A DNA stretch of 64,000 nt from Paenibacillus sp. FSL H8-0548 (GTDB taxonomy: Bacteria; Bacillota; Bacilli; Paenibacillales; Paenibacillaceae): contig NZ_CP152049.1 of NCBI RefSeq assembly GCF_038630985.1, positions 810,001-874,000 on the forward strand. The letters run 5' to 3'. The translations under genes and the position numbers were made by a program. Numbering within the stretch: the stretch's first letter is position 1; each line of letters begins with the position of its first letter. Below the pieces are notes generated by a model that was not told where the DNA came from, did no database searches, and saw only the letters and a list, made by a program, of their open reading frames with translations. This document shows positions 1 through 9,000 of the stretch, piece by piece.

Positions 1-86
1 AACAATGGGCTACAAGCTAAGATGTTCATATCAAGGATTTGAGCAGCAGCTTCTGCTACCCATCCCAAAGAGGAGCCACGACGACT

Positions 87-563
87 ATGATGCAAAATAT
101 GGATGAGCAATTGAAGCAGATGGAACAAGAGGAGCAAGAGCTTTGGTTCTCATCGTTCACGAACGAGACGGCATTAGCATTAGGGCTGGCGGTTGTAAAA
201 GAAGCGCGTCAGAACGGAAAGCGAATTACAGTCGACGTTACGCGTGCCGGCCAGCGACTATTCCTTCATGCGATGGAAGGGACGTCAGTCGAGAATGAAG
301 ACTGGATTAGACGTAAAAACAATGTCTCGAATTATTTTGGAACCAGCTCATGGCATACTGCTTGTCGGCTTCGCAGTGAAGGGCTGACGATGGAGGAGAA
401 GCATGGATTGCCCGTCGCAGATTATGTAGGAGCTGGAGGGGCTTTCCCGCTGATTGTTCGAGGGGAAGGACAGATTGGTACGGTTACCGTATCAGGCTTG
501 CCCGATCAAGAGGATCATGATTTGCTTGTTTCAGTGCTTCGTCGTTTTTTGTCACAACAATAA
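87..563 (+). CDS. UPF0303 / heme-degrading-domain-like protein
   Basis: About 158 residues that look like the UPF0303 group of the DUF336/HbpS-like heme-binding fold. The recognisable segment is the middle 'DVTRAGQRLF' to 'NYFGTSSWHTACRL', followed by 'GLPVADYVGAGGAFPL' and the C-terminal 'IGTVTVSGLPDQEDHDLLV'. Proteins of this group are small, soluble and of uncertain role; heme binding or degradation is known for some relatives only. An upstream in-frame TTG at 39 has no ribosome site. The ATG at 87 (or the adjacent ATG at 90) has AGAGGAG about 11 bases ahead and is preferred. The gene is monocistronic and ends at a strong bidirectional hairpin shared with the convergent DUF2062 gene. Family assignment is fairly firm; function is not. 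Confidence 0.75.
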   Translation: MMQNMDEQLKQMEQEEQELWFSSFTNETALALGLAVVKEARQNGKRITVDVTRAGQRLFLHAMEGTSVENEDWIRRKNNVSNYFGTSSWHTACRLRSEGLTMEEKHGLPVADYVGAGGAFPLIVRGEGQIGTVTVSGLPDQEDHDLLVSVLRRFLSQQ

Positions 564-567
564 CAAC

Positions 568-610
568 AAAAGACCGAGAGGTCCCTTAGGGGCCTCTCGG
601 TCTTTATTTT
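568..610. terminator. Bidirectional intrinsic terminator
   Basis: The arms AAAGACCGAGAGG and CCTCTCGGTCTTT form a perfect 13-bp stem, with T-rich sequence on both outer sides. It lies between the convergent UPF0303 and DUF2062 genes and can end both transcripts. Confidence 0.85.
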
Positions 611-632
611 GCAGATAAGCCCATCGCAGGGG

Positions 633-1142
633 TTAAAGCTTCCTTCTTCTCTTCAGCTTCTTAAGAAGCGGCAGGCGGTAGTGCTTGAGTACGAAGCGAA
701 CGATAAAATAGCCGATGATCGAGAAGAGGATACTATTGATAATGGAGCCCGTCAGAAAGCTAAGTCCAATATCGCTGATGCTGTTGAAGTGATCGGCAGC
801 CTCTGAGTAATCGGGCTCGGGTATAGGCTCATCCAGTGCATCCTCCAGCTGATAATTCGGCGAGTTAAAGAGGCTCCCCATAATAAAGCCGGATTTGTAA
901 TTGAGAAAAAATAAAAATGGCCAAAGCAGGGTGCCCAGTGTGCTTGCAATAATGGCAGCGACAAGGTTGCCGCGCAGCAGCTTGGCAAGTCCTAAGGATA
1001 GAAGCGTTCCGATGCCAAAGGTCGGGAACCAGCAATGGAAGAAGCCGGCGATAAAGCCAATAGCGACCGTATGATCTGATTTCCGAATGCGCAGAAGCTT
1101 CAGAGAGTAATATTTAAGTTTTCGGATGAGCTTCAGCTTCAT
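633..1142 (-). CDS. DUF2062 membrane protein
   Basis: 169 residues with a basic N-terminus ('MKLKLIRKLKYY'), a hydrophobic core with 'GFIAGFFHCWFPTFGIGTLLSLGLAKLLRGN' spread over two predicted membrane segments, and a third and fourth hydrophobic stretch near 80-100 and 135-155. This is the DUF2062 pattern, found in small bacterial inner-membrane proteins of unknown function. An acidic stretch around residues 100-115 (EDALDEPIPEPD) separates the two membrane halves. The C-terminus is very basic (KKLKRRRKL). The start is the ATG at 1142 with AGAGGA about 8 bases upstream. It is 47 bp downstream of the aldehyde dehydrogenase on the same strand and could be co-transcribed with it. Confidence 0.75.
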   Translation of the reverse strand: MKLKLIRKLKYYSLKLLRIRKSDHTVAIGFIAGFFHCWFPTFGIGTLLSLGLAKLLRGNLVAAIIASTLGTLLWPFLFFLNYKSGFIMGSLFNSPNYQLEDALDEPIPEPDYSEAADHFNSISDIGLSFLTGSIINSILFSIIGYFIVRFVLKHYRLPLLKKLKRRRKL

Positions 1143-1189
1143 GGTCGTTTCCTCTGTGTCGTTGACGTATTGTACTTAGCCCCAAATAG

Positions 1190-2581
1190 TTATTTCAGCA
1201 GCTTTTTGATCGTTTTCAGCTTGCCCGCGTAGGGAGGGAAGACGAGGCCAAGCTCAAGCTTTGTACTCTTCTTCAAGATGCTTTTTTTATGCGAGAAGAG
1301 ATCAAAGCTATATTTTCCATGATAAGCCCCGATGCCTGAAGAACCAACACCGCCGAACGGGAGAGAGGGGTTGGAGACATGCATAATCGTATCGTTGATA
1401 CAGCCGCCGCCGAACGAAACATTTGCCATCACCTTCTTCTCAACTGCAGCATCCTCAGTAAATAGATATAAGGAAAGCGGCTTTGGCCGAGCATTAATGC
1501 TGCGAATCGCTTCACTCAGGTCTTTAAACGCCATAATAGGCAAAATAGGGCCGAAAATCTCGTCCGCCATAGATGCGCTATTCCAGCTCACGTCTGCCAG
1601 CAGCGTCGGTTCAATATACAAATCAGCTCGATCGGTGCGTCCTCCGAAGACGATATGAGCTTGGTCGCTTTCGAGCAGCGAAGCTAGTCGGTCAAATTGC
1701 CGCTCATTTACAATGCGGGCGTAATCCTTATTGCTTTGGATAGTCGTTCCGTAGAAGGCTTGAATGACTTCCTTCATTTTTTGAATCAGCTGGTCCTTAA
1801 TGTTCGTGTGTGCCAGCACGTAATCGGGGGAAATACAGGTTTGTCCGGTATTAAGCAGCTTACCCCATATAATTCGTTTGGCTGCAATCTCCAGGTTGGC
1901 ACTGGAGTCCACAATGACAGGGCTTTTGCCGCCCAGCTCAAGCGTGACAGGAACGAGGTTTTTCGCGGCAGCCTCCATCACGATTTTGCCAATGGCAGTG
2001 CTTCCTGTGAAAAAAATATAGTCAACTGGTGCATGGATAAGCAGTGATGTTGTTTCCTTTTCTCCTTCAATGACGCATAGGTATGAGGGATCAAATACCT
2101 CGCTAATCATTTTGGAGAGAAGTGCAGAAATATGAGGTGTGCTCTCTGATGGCTTGATGATGGCGCAGTTGCCTGCAGCAATAGCTCCGATTAATGGCTC
2201 GATGACGAGCTGGAAGGGATAATTAAAGGGGCTAATAATTAAAATAGTCCCATAAGGCTCGCTATAAATGCGGCTGGATGCCGGAAACAAATAGAGAGGG
2301 GTTTTCACCTTCTCTGGCTTCGTCCATTTTTTGAGCTGCTTGATCGTATGGCGAATGCTGTTTGAGGCAATCGCTATTTCTGTCATATAGGTTTCTAACT
2401 CGCTCTTGCGCAAGTCCTTATACAGAGCTTCGTTAATTTCCTTCTCATAGCGCAAAATCGTTTGCCTCAGCAGTTGAAGCTGTTTGATTCGAAAGTGAAC
2501 ATCCAGTGTATGCCCTTGACCGAAAAATATTTGTTGCTCCTGCAATATTCGATCAATATGCTCCTTAGTGAATGGCTGCAT
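1190..2581 (-). CDS. NAD(P)-dependent aldehyde dehydrogenase (class 3-like)
   Basis: 463 residues, the length of the short class 3-like aldehyde dehydrogenases such as Bacillus YwdH. It oxidises aldehydes to acids with NAD(P). Visible signatures are 'FNYPFQLVIEPLIGAIAAGN', the cofactor-loop 'FTGSTAIGK', the general-base glutamate in 'LELGGKSP' (about E215) and the nucleophilic cysteine in 'NTGQTCISPDY' (about C249), followed by 'EIFGPILPI' and 'PSLPFGGVGSSGIG'. All catalytic residues are present. The C-terminal 'GLVFPPYAGKLKTIKKLLK' is the hydrophobic/basic tail seen in several class 3 enzymes and may give membrane association. The ATG at 2581 has GAGGAGGTA-type sequence just upstream. The physiological aldehyde cannot be told from sequence; long-chain or aromatic aldehydes are typical for this class. 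Confidence 0.88.
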   Translation of the reverse strand: MQPFTKEHIDRILQEQQIFFGQGHTLDVHFRIKQLQLLRQTILRYEKEINEALYKDLRKSELETYMTEIAIASNSIRHTIKQLKKWTKPEKVKTPLYLFPASSRIYSEPYGTILIISPFNYPFQLVIEPLIGAIAAGNCAIIKPSESTPHISALLSKMISEVFDPSYLCVIEGEKETTSLLIHAPVDYIFFTGSTAIGKIVMEAAAKNLVPVTLELGGKSPVIVDSSANLEIAAKRIIWGKLLNTGQTCISPDYVLAHTNIKDQLIQKMKEVIQAFYGTTIQSNKDYARIVNERQFDRLASLLESDQAHIVFGGRTDRADLYIEPTLLADVSWNSASMADEIFGPILPIMAFKDLSEAIRSINARPKPLSLYLFTEDAAVEKKVMANVSFGGGCINDTIMHVSNPSLPFGGVGSSGIGAYHGKYSFDLFSHKKSILKKSTKLELGLVFPPYAGKLKTIKKLLK

Positions 2582-2788
2582 TTCGAGTACCTCCTCGCTA
2601 TAATCACAGTTTAACAGGAAGTGCTATGAACTGCTAGGAGCTGCGGCAACATTGCAGAAATGCAGTTGAAGCTACCTAACGGTACCAGCTTATTGATTTG
2701 TTATATTGATAAATGTATAAAAATGTCGATTTTTGTGGTAAGGTTTAAAAAGTAATATTTTGTAATATTAATAGGAGGAATACTATCA

Positions 2789-4897
2789 ATGAATCATGCT
2801 AGAAAGCTTGTAACCACTCTCTTGATTACAGTTTTGCTGTTTTTATCGCTTAATGTAGCTTTTGGTGCTGAAGAATCTTTTCTATCTGATATCGAGGGAA
2901 CGTGGGCGGAAAGCCAGATATCTGATTGGGTCGGCAAAGGTTATGTTACGGGTTATGAAGACGGCAGCTTTAAACCAAACAACACGATAACAAGAGCTGA
3001 ATTCATTGCTTTGATTAACCGCTCCTATGGTTTTACTGAAACAGCAGACGTTTTCTTCAGCGATGTTGCTTCATCTAGTTGGATATATACCGAGGTTTCC
3101 AAAGCTATAAAAGCTGGCTACATTAAAGGCTATGCGAACGGAACTTTCGGTGCAAATAAACCAATCAGCAGGCAGGAAGCAGCCGTTATCGTAGATCGTC
3201 TCCTAAGCCTGACAAAAACAGATAGTGCGGCAGCTAGCTTTACAGACTCAAGCTCTATTGCCTCATGGGCTAAGGAAGCGGTTGATGCTGCAGTAGCAAA
3301 CGGTATTTTACAAGGATATGCGAATGGCGCTAACTTCAAACCCAATCAACCTCTTACACGTGCTGAAGCAGTAGTCGTATTATACCGCTCAGTTACTGTT
3401 AAAGAATCCTTGGAAGAAGGCGTACCAACACCAACCACAGCACCAACAGCAATCACAGCACCAACCACAGCACCAACACCAACAGCACCAACAGCACCAA
3501 CGCCAACAGCAACAAGCGATACAACCGCTCCAGTTCTATCTGGTGTAACGACTGGGGAAATCTCAATTGGAGATGATGTATTTGCTGCAAGTAATGAGAG
3601 TGGATATTTATATCTTGTTCCTGCAACAACTGCCACAACCCTCACAGACTTAAACCAAGCCGTTGATTCATCGATTGCTATAAGAGTATCAGTGGGAGCA
3701 GCCGTAAATTCAAGGATCACGACAGTAGGTTTAACTGTAGGTAATTATGTTGTGTATGCCGTTGATTCTTCTAATAATATATCTGCAGCTTCAGCTGAAA
3801 TCGTAATTAATAAGAAGCAGTTGACGATTGCAAATCCATCAACACTGGTAGCGGATAAAATGTACGATGGAATGACATCAGCATCAGTAATAGCGAGTTC
3901 ATTGAGCGGTGTTGTTGGTGATGATGTAGTAACCGTAACTGCAGTAGCTACTTACAATGACGCAGCTGTAGGAACAGACAAATCGATAACAGTGGTTTAT
4001 ACATTGGGTGGATCAAATGCAGGCCACTATATTGCACCAGTAAACTACACGATAACTACTGGAGTCATTACAAAAGCACAATTAACTATTGAAGATCCAG
4101 AATTGTCACTTGTAGAATCGATAGAGAGAAATTCAGTAATAGTAGTAACAAAAGGTGCATTAGATGGGGTAGTTGCAGGCGAAGACGTAACAGTGACTGT
4201 AGAAGCGATTTACGATACTACAGACACAGCTGAAGCCAGAGCATTAACTGTTAGCTACACACTATCGGGAGCTGATGAAGCCAATTATCTTGCGCCTATA
4301 AACAATACTAACTACATGGTATATGTACAATATCATGTAGATTTGGGTACTATATTAGACCTAATAACCAATTACAAAGTGTATGATGGAACCACGACAG
4401 CAGCTGTACTAGCAGGCTCTAGAGTTGGGCCTCCTTTAAATGAAGATGGAGATTGTGTAGGAGAAGGGATTTGTGTTGTGGATGATGCAACGGTACATGC
4501 TTCAGGCACTTATAATGATAAAAATGTAGGAACAAACAAGGCGATTACCGTGTCGTATTCACTAACGGGGGTCGATGCTACTAATTATTTACCTCCAATC
4601 AACATTACAGTAAATACAGGAGTAATAGCAGCGCGACAATTATCGATTGTACCGCCTGTACTCCCGCTCAAGGTTTACGATGGAAATACAACAGCAAACT
4701 TAGTACCGGGCACAATAACCGGCCTTGTTAGTGGCGATGAGGTCTTTGTACAAGCGCTAGCCACGTACGAGAACGCAGAAGTAGGAATCAATAAACAGGT
4801 AACTATTGTTTATACCCTTACGGGCAAAGATGCAGGGAATTATATTGCTCCAGCAAGCCAAACCGTAAGTTCGGGTGTAATCATAGCTATTCCTTAA
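2789..4897 (+). CDS. SLH-anchored surface protein with YDG-type repeats
   Basis: 702 residues, secreted. Residues 1-26 form a signal peptide (AFG-AEE cleavage likely). Three SLH domains follow at roughly 30-75, 85-135 and 145-200, each with the 'GYxxGxFxPxxxxTRAE' core, which bind pyruvylated secondary wall polymer. A Thr/Ala/Pro linker (207-243) of short PTTAP-like repeats leads to a beta-rich domain (245-345) and then about four repeats of 85 residues (347-702). Repeats 1, 3 and 4 carry the 'YDGxT' motif plus 'TYNDxxVGTxKxxTVxYxLxGxxAxxY' typical of YDG/MBG-like adhesin modules; repeat 2 has lost YDG. Repeat 3 has an insertion with the only cysteines of the protein (C556, C562). AGGAGGA lies 12 bases before the ATG. 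It is probably structural or adhesive, since no catalytic domain is visible. Confidence 0.85.
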   Translation: MNHARKLVTTLLITVLLFLSLNVAFGAEESFLSDIEGTWAESQISDWVGKGYVTGYEDGSFKPNNTITRAEFIALINRSYGFTETADVFFSDVASSSWIYTEVSKAIKAGYIKGYANGTFGANKPISRQEAAVIVDRLLSLTKTDSAAASFTDSSSIASWAKEAVDAAVANGILQGYANGANFKPNQPLTRAEAVVVLYRSVTVKESLEEGVPTPTTAPTAITAPTTAPTPTAPTAPTPTATSDTTAPVLSGVTTGEISIGDDVFAASNESGYLYLVPATTATTLTDLNQAVDSSIAIRVSVGAAVNSRITTVGLTVGNYVVYAVDSSNNISAASAEIVINKKQLTIANPSTLVADKMYDGMTSASVIASSLSGVVGDDVVTVTAVATYNDAAVGTDKSITVVYTLGGSNAGHYIAPVNYTITTGVITKAQLTIEDPELSLVESIERNSVIVVTKGALDGVVAGEDVTVTVEAIYDTTDTAEARALTVSYTLSGADEANYLAPINNTNYMVYVQYHVDLGTILDLITNYKVYDGTTTAAVLAGSRVGPPLNEDGDCVGEGICVVDDATVHASGTYNDKNVGTNKAITVSYSLTGVDATNYLPPINITVNTGVIAARQLSIVPPVLPLKVYDGNTTANLVPGTITGLVSGDEVFVQALATYENAEVGINKQVTIVYTLTGKDAGNYIAPASQTVSSGVIIAIP

Positions 4898-4913
4898 TAG
4901 GTCAACCAAATAG

Positions 4914-4977
4914 CCAAACGCAAAAAAGAGACAATTCAAAAGTTAATTACTTTTGAGTAGTCTCTTTTTGCGTTTGG
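4914..4977 (+). terminator. Intrinsic terminator of SLH-YDG gene
   Basis: The 18-bp arms CCAAACGCAAAAAAGAGAC and GTCTCTTTTTGCGTTTGG pair with one bulge, and a second inner hairpin (AAAAGTTAATTACTTTT) sits in the loop. It begins 17 bases after the stop codon. Confidence 0.8.
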
Positions 4978-5140
4978 TCGTGTATTTGACTAAGGCATGA
5001 AAGTCTGCAACATGCTGCTTAGTAGTCTACGCCTTATGTATATGATTTTCGATCTAGTGTGGTACCTGTATATGGAATCGAAATGATTAAGGATTTGGGA
5101 TATAATGTGATTAATCTCGCACTAGGATAAGGAGCTCTTT

Positions 5141-5566
5141 ATGGAATGGAATTATTATAATACGTTCATTACCGTGTCAGCGGATTGCCCGGTGGAGTTC
5201 GGCACGGTGCCGCCAGACAAGAAAAGCGGGCGAACAAAGCCTAGCTTAGAGTATGAGCTGGCAACGGGTCAGCCGTATTATTTTACACAGGAAGAATTAT
5301 TGTATGAGGTGCATATCCGTCATAAGATGTTTGCTTCCGAGGAATTGGCCGTGCAAGGAGCAGAGATAAGAGCAGCTTTTTTCTCAAAGCCGACGGCTTG
5401 TCTGCGGGCGTCGATGCTGCCGAAGAAATACGGCTGGGGCATCCATTTTAACAAGGCTGGAAAGCTAGCGCTCATACCGATGGAATCACCAGAATATCAG
5501 CAGCTTGTGGAAAATAAGCAAGGCAGCATGAAGGTGTTAGCAGGAATGAGGAGCAGCAGAAAGTGA
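5141..5566 (+). CDS. DUF6157-like conserved protein
   Basis: 141 residues with the opening 'NYYNTFITVSADCPVEFGTVPP' (first residues), then 'YELATGQPYYFTQEELLYEVHIR', 'FFSKPTACLRASMLPKKYGWGIHFN' and 'ALIPMESPEYQQL'. This order resembles the small soluble DUF6157 proteins of Firmicutes and Actinobacteria, whose function is unknown. No signal peptide or membrane segment is present. The ATG follows AAGGAGCTCTTT with normal spacing. It stands alone between two terminators. The family name is given from memory of the N-terminal pattern. Confidence 0.65.
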   Translation: MEWNYYNTFITVSADCPVEFGTVPPDKKSGRTKPSLEYELATGQPYYFTQEELLYEVHIRHKMFASEELAVQGAEIRAAFFSKPTACLRASMLPKKYGWGIHFNKAGKLALIPMESPEYQQLVENKQGSMKVLAGMRSSRK

Positions 5567-5581
5567 GAAATATAAAGGCAG

Positions 5582-5628
5582 ATAAGGCCGGCACAATGAG
5601 TGATAAGCGCAGTGCTGGCCTTATTTGG
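5582..5628 (+). terminator. Intrinsic terminator
   Basis: The arms ATAAGGCCGGCAC and GTGCTGGCCTTAT form a 13-bp stem 15 bases after the DUF6157 stop, followed by a short T tract. Confidence 0.75.
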
Positions 5629-5688
5629 CTAGGCTGCGAACGATAACTGGCGGCAAAGAAAGACCTGTTCAGTGTGAGTAGACACTAT

Positions 5689-5704
5689 TGCGCAAACGTT
5701 ATCA
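5689..5704. promoter_or_regulatory. LacI/CcpA-type operator, distal copy
   Basis: TGCGCAAACGTTATCA contains the CAAACGTT core of LacI-family operators and fits the cre consensus with about two mismatches. It is one of three such sites in the 480-bp gene-free stretch (5567-6048) before the amylopullulanase. Confidence 0.5.
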
Positions 5705-5761
5705 TTTTACTGGTTTTGCATGAATATATATATAAAAATGATGAAATTGATAGAAAAGTGA

Positions 5762-5791
5762 TTGACAATGCTTGATTCCCAGTATTAGTAT
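5762..5791 (+). promoter_or_regulatory. Putative sigma-A promoter of the amylopullulanase
   Basis: A perfect TTGACA (5762-5767) is followed after 18 bp by TAGTAT (5786-5791). The operator at 5798-5812 would overlap the transcription start, which suits repression. The leader to the ATG would be about 250 nt. Confidence 0.5.
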
Positions 5792-5797
5792 GAGGTT

Positions 5798-5812
5798 AGG
5801 CAAACGCTTTCA
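5798..5812. promoter_or_regulatory. cre-like operator overlapping transcription start
   Basis: AGGCAAACGCTTTCA matches the cre consensus WTGNAANCGNWNNCA with one mismatch and sits just downstream of the promoter at 5762. It may be a CcpA site or a site for the local LacI-family regulator. Confidence 0.6.
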
Positions 5813-5882
5813 TTGCTCTTTTTTTATGGATTATACGGGAATAAGAGTCGTGAGAGAAAGATGTGCAGTTTTATTGTCTTTT

Positions 5883-5897
5883 ATGCAAACGATTGCA
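5883..5897. promoter_or_regulatory. cre-like palindromic operator in the leader
   Basis: ATGCAAACGATTGCA fits the cre consensus at every defined position and contains the near-palindrome TGCAAACGATTGCA. It lies in the transcribed leader of the amylopullulanase, where a bound repressor would act as a roadblock. Confidence 0.6.
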
Positions 5898-6048
5898 CAA
5901 CTGAGGTTACAGGAAATCATAAATTAAGATCAGTAAGAGTAGGAGGTGTCAATGAGAAGAAGCGCGGTACAGAGCTGTCCTGTTTTTTGGAAAAGCGTTT
6001 TTTTGGAAAATAGCCATCTGGATTGATAAATGAGGGAGGTTCATAAGA

Positions 6049-9000
6049 ATGGGCTTTGCTTTAAAGCGTAAGAGAATGGTGTCCATGCTGCTGATAGCAG
6101 CCATGATATGGTCGATTGTAGGCGTAGTTCGGAACCAAACAAGCGCTGCGGCTCCACTTGAAGTGGTGCTCGTTGGTGATTTGCAATCAGCGCTTGGACA
6201 TACAGGCAATTGGGATCCTGCAGCAGAAGCAACTAAGATGAGCAGTTTAGGCAATGGAAATTATAGCTTAACGGGTACGATACCCGCAGGCATCTATCAA
6301 TATAAAGTGGCCATCGGCGGCAATTGGGACGTTAGCTATGGCTTTAGCAGCTATACGAATCCAAGTGGGGAGGAGAGCGCTGGAAATATTAAGCTCACCC
6401 TCACGGAAGAAACAGAGATTACCTTTTACTACAACGAAAGCACTCATAAAATTGCAGACTCCACGTACTACGCTCCACTAGCTGCGGATAAGCTTCCCCG
6501 AATTGTAGGGAATCTGCAGACCGCACTCGGGGATTCAGGCAACTGGCAGCCGGAATCAGCGAGTGCGATACTCGAAGATAATGACTTTGACCACATTTAT
6601 TCCATCACGAAGGACGTACCCCAAGGAAGCTATGAGTATAAGCTAGCGCTCGGAAGTAACTGGGACGAAGCATACCCTGCTGACAATTTAACGTTGGTGC
6701 TCCCACAGACGCTTCCTGTCACATTTCAATATGATGCTGGCAATCATAACGTAACGGCATCGTTTACAGTTCCCGTTGATCCGAATTCGGACCCTATACC
6801 TGAGGGGCATCTTCGTATTCATTACCATAGGACAGATGGTGCTTACGAGCAGCAGGGATTATGGCTATGGGATCAGGTTGCTGCACCATCAGCTAACTGG
6901 CCATCGGGGGCTGCTCCCTTCCCTGCTGGAAAGGCAGACGATTATGGGGTATATGTGGATATTCCACTAGCAGATCAAGCGAAGAAGGTAGGCTTCCTTG
7001 TCGTTAATCGAACCGATGGCTCCAAGGACGGCGGAGATAAGGCAGTCGAGATTGCCTCTCCTCAAATGAATGAGGTTTGGATCGAGCAGGGCTCGGATAA
7101 GGTGTCCTACTATGAGCCGGTAGAGCTTCCTGAGAATACGGTTCGTATTCATTACGTTCGTGCCGATCATAATCAAAGTGCTTATGGTCTCTGGCTGTGG
7201 GATCACGTTGCTGCACCGTCGGATGGCTGGCCGTCAGGGGCGGCTGCGTTTCTGCCGGATCATGTAGACCGCTATGGCGGCTATGTGGATATTGAGCTTC
7301 AAGACGACGCGCAAAAAATAGGGTTTCTGGTCGTTAATCGCACCTCTGGCGATAAGGACGGAGGGGACCGGACGTTCAATCTTCTGGATCGCTATGATCA
7401 GCTTTGGATTAGAGAAGGCGACAACTCGGTCTACGTTTCCCCTTACTGGGAGCTGCCGACAGGACTTGTCTCCGCAGAAATTTTGTCAGAGAGCAAGCTG
7501 CTGCTTGGGTTTACGATGACGGATGGTCTCGCTGCCGATGAATTGAAGACAGCGATTACCATTACGGACAAGAACGACGCAGCTGTTGCCATTAATCAGG
7601 TGACACTAAACGATGATAAGAAAACAGCTATCCTAACAGCAGATTTTGAGCTGGAGAATGCACCTTTGCGTGTCACATACCAAGGCAAGTCGGTTTCGTC
7701 CATTGCAGGCTGGCGAATGCTGGATGAATTATTTGAATACGAGGGAGACGATCTTGGAGCTACTTACGATTCAGGCGATGTACTGCTGAAGCTCTGGGCG
7801 CCAAAAGCGAGCTCCGTTGTGGCAAACCTCTACGATAAGGATGATGCTGCGCAGCTGGTCGGCAGCAGAGCGCTCACCAAGGGCGAGAAGGGAGTATGGT
7901 CGGCTGCAATTAAGCCGGCTGATCTGAGTGTTGGTGGGGTAACCGATTTGAAAGGATATTTCTATCAATATGAAGTGACGAACGATGGAGTGACAAAGCC
8001 GGTGCTTGACCCGTATGCCAAATCTATGGCTGAGTTTAGAGTCAATACGAAGGGTGAAACAGGGCCTGACGGTGATGCAGTTGGCAAAGCAGCTATCCTC
8101 GACCTTAGCGGAACCTATCCTGCGGCAGACTTTGATTTTGCTCAAATTGAAGGTTATGAGAAGAGGGAAGATGCGATTATTTGGGAGGCGCATATCCGTG
8201 ATTTTACCTCCGATCTGGCGATTGCAGATGAATTGGATGCGAGATGGGGCTCTTACAGCGCATTTAAGGAGAAGCTGGACTACATCAAGTCGCTTGGTGT
8301 TACACATATTCAATTGCTACCGGTTATGGCTTGGTATTATGGTGATGAAGCGGGTATGGCTGCTAGAGAAAATGAGTATTCCACCATCGACAATGAATAC
8401 AACTGGGGTTATGATCCGCACAGCTATTTCTCACCGGATGGCGCATACTCAGAAAATGCAGCAGATCCAGAGCTTAGAGTAAAGGAGCTAAAAGATTTAA
8501 TTAATGCCATTCATGATGCTGGAATGGGCGTTGTTCTCGATGTAGTTTATACCCATATGGCAAAAGCGAGCTCCCTGAACGATATCGTACCGAACTATTA
8601 TGCGTTTCAGGATGCAAGCGGGAACAATATCGGGGGCTTCGGGAATAACCTGGCTACCTCTCACAAAATGGCAGAAAAACTAATGGTCGATTCCGTAAAA
8701 TACTGGTTTGATGAATATAAAATTGACGGCATGCGCTGGGACATGATGGGCGATGCCACCTATGAATCGGTGCAGCATGCGTATGATTCCGCAGTGAGCA
8801 TCAATCCAAGCGCTCTATTTATCGGCGAAGGCTGGAGAACGTTTGGAGGAGCCGCCTCCGATTCAGCGTTGACAGGAAAAGGTGCAGACCAAGATTGGAT
8901 GGACAAAACCGACAGCGTCGGCGTTTTCTCCGATGAGATTCGCAATGAATTAAAGTCCGGCTTCGGCTCCGAAGGTGAACCTAGATTTATTACGGGCGGG

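Noticed and set aside
3346..3720. Val/Gly-rich frame antisense to the SLH protein linker
   Set aside because: Same cause: the reverse reading of ACA/CCA-rich linker codons.
5813..6013. 66-codon frame in the amylopullulanase leader
   Set aside because: It covers an operator, shows no family pattern and its frame differs from the enzyme; most likely non-coding leader.
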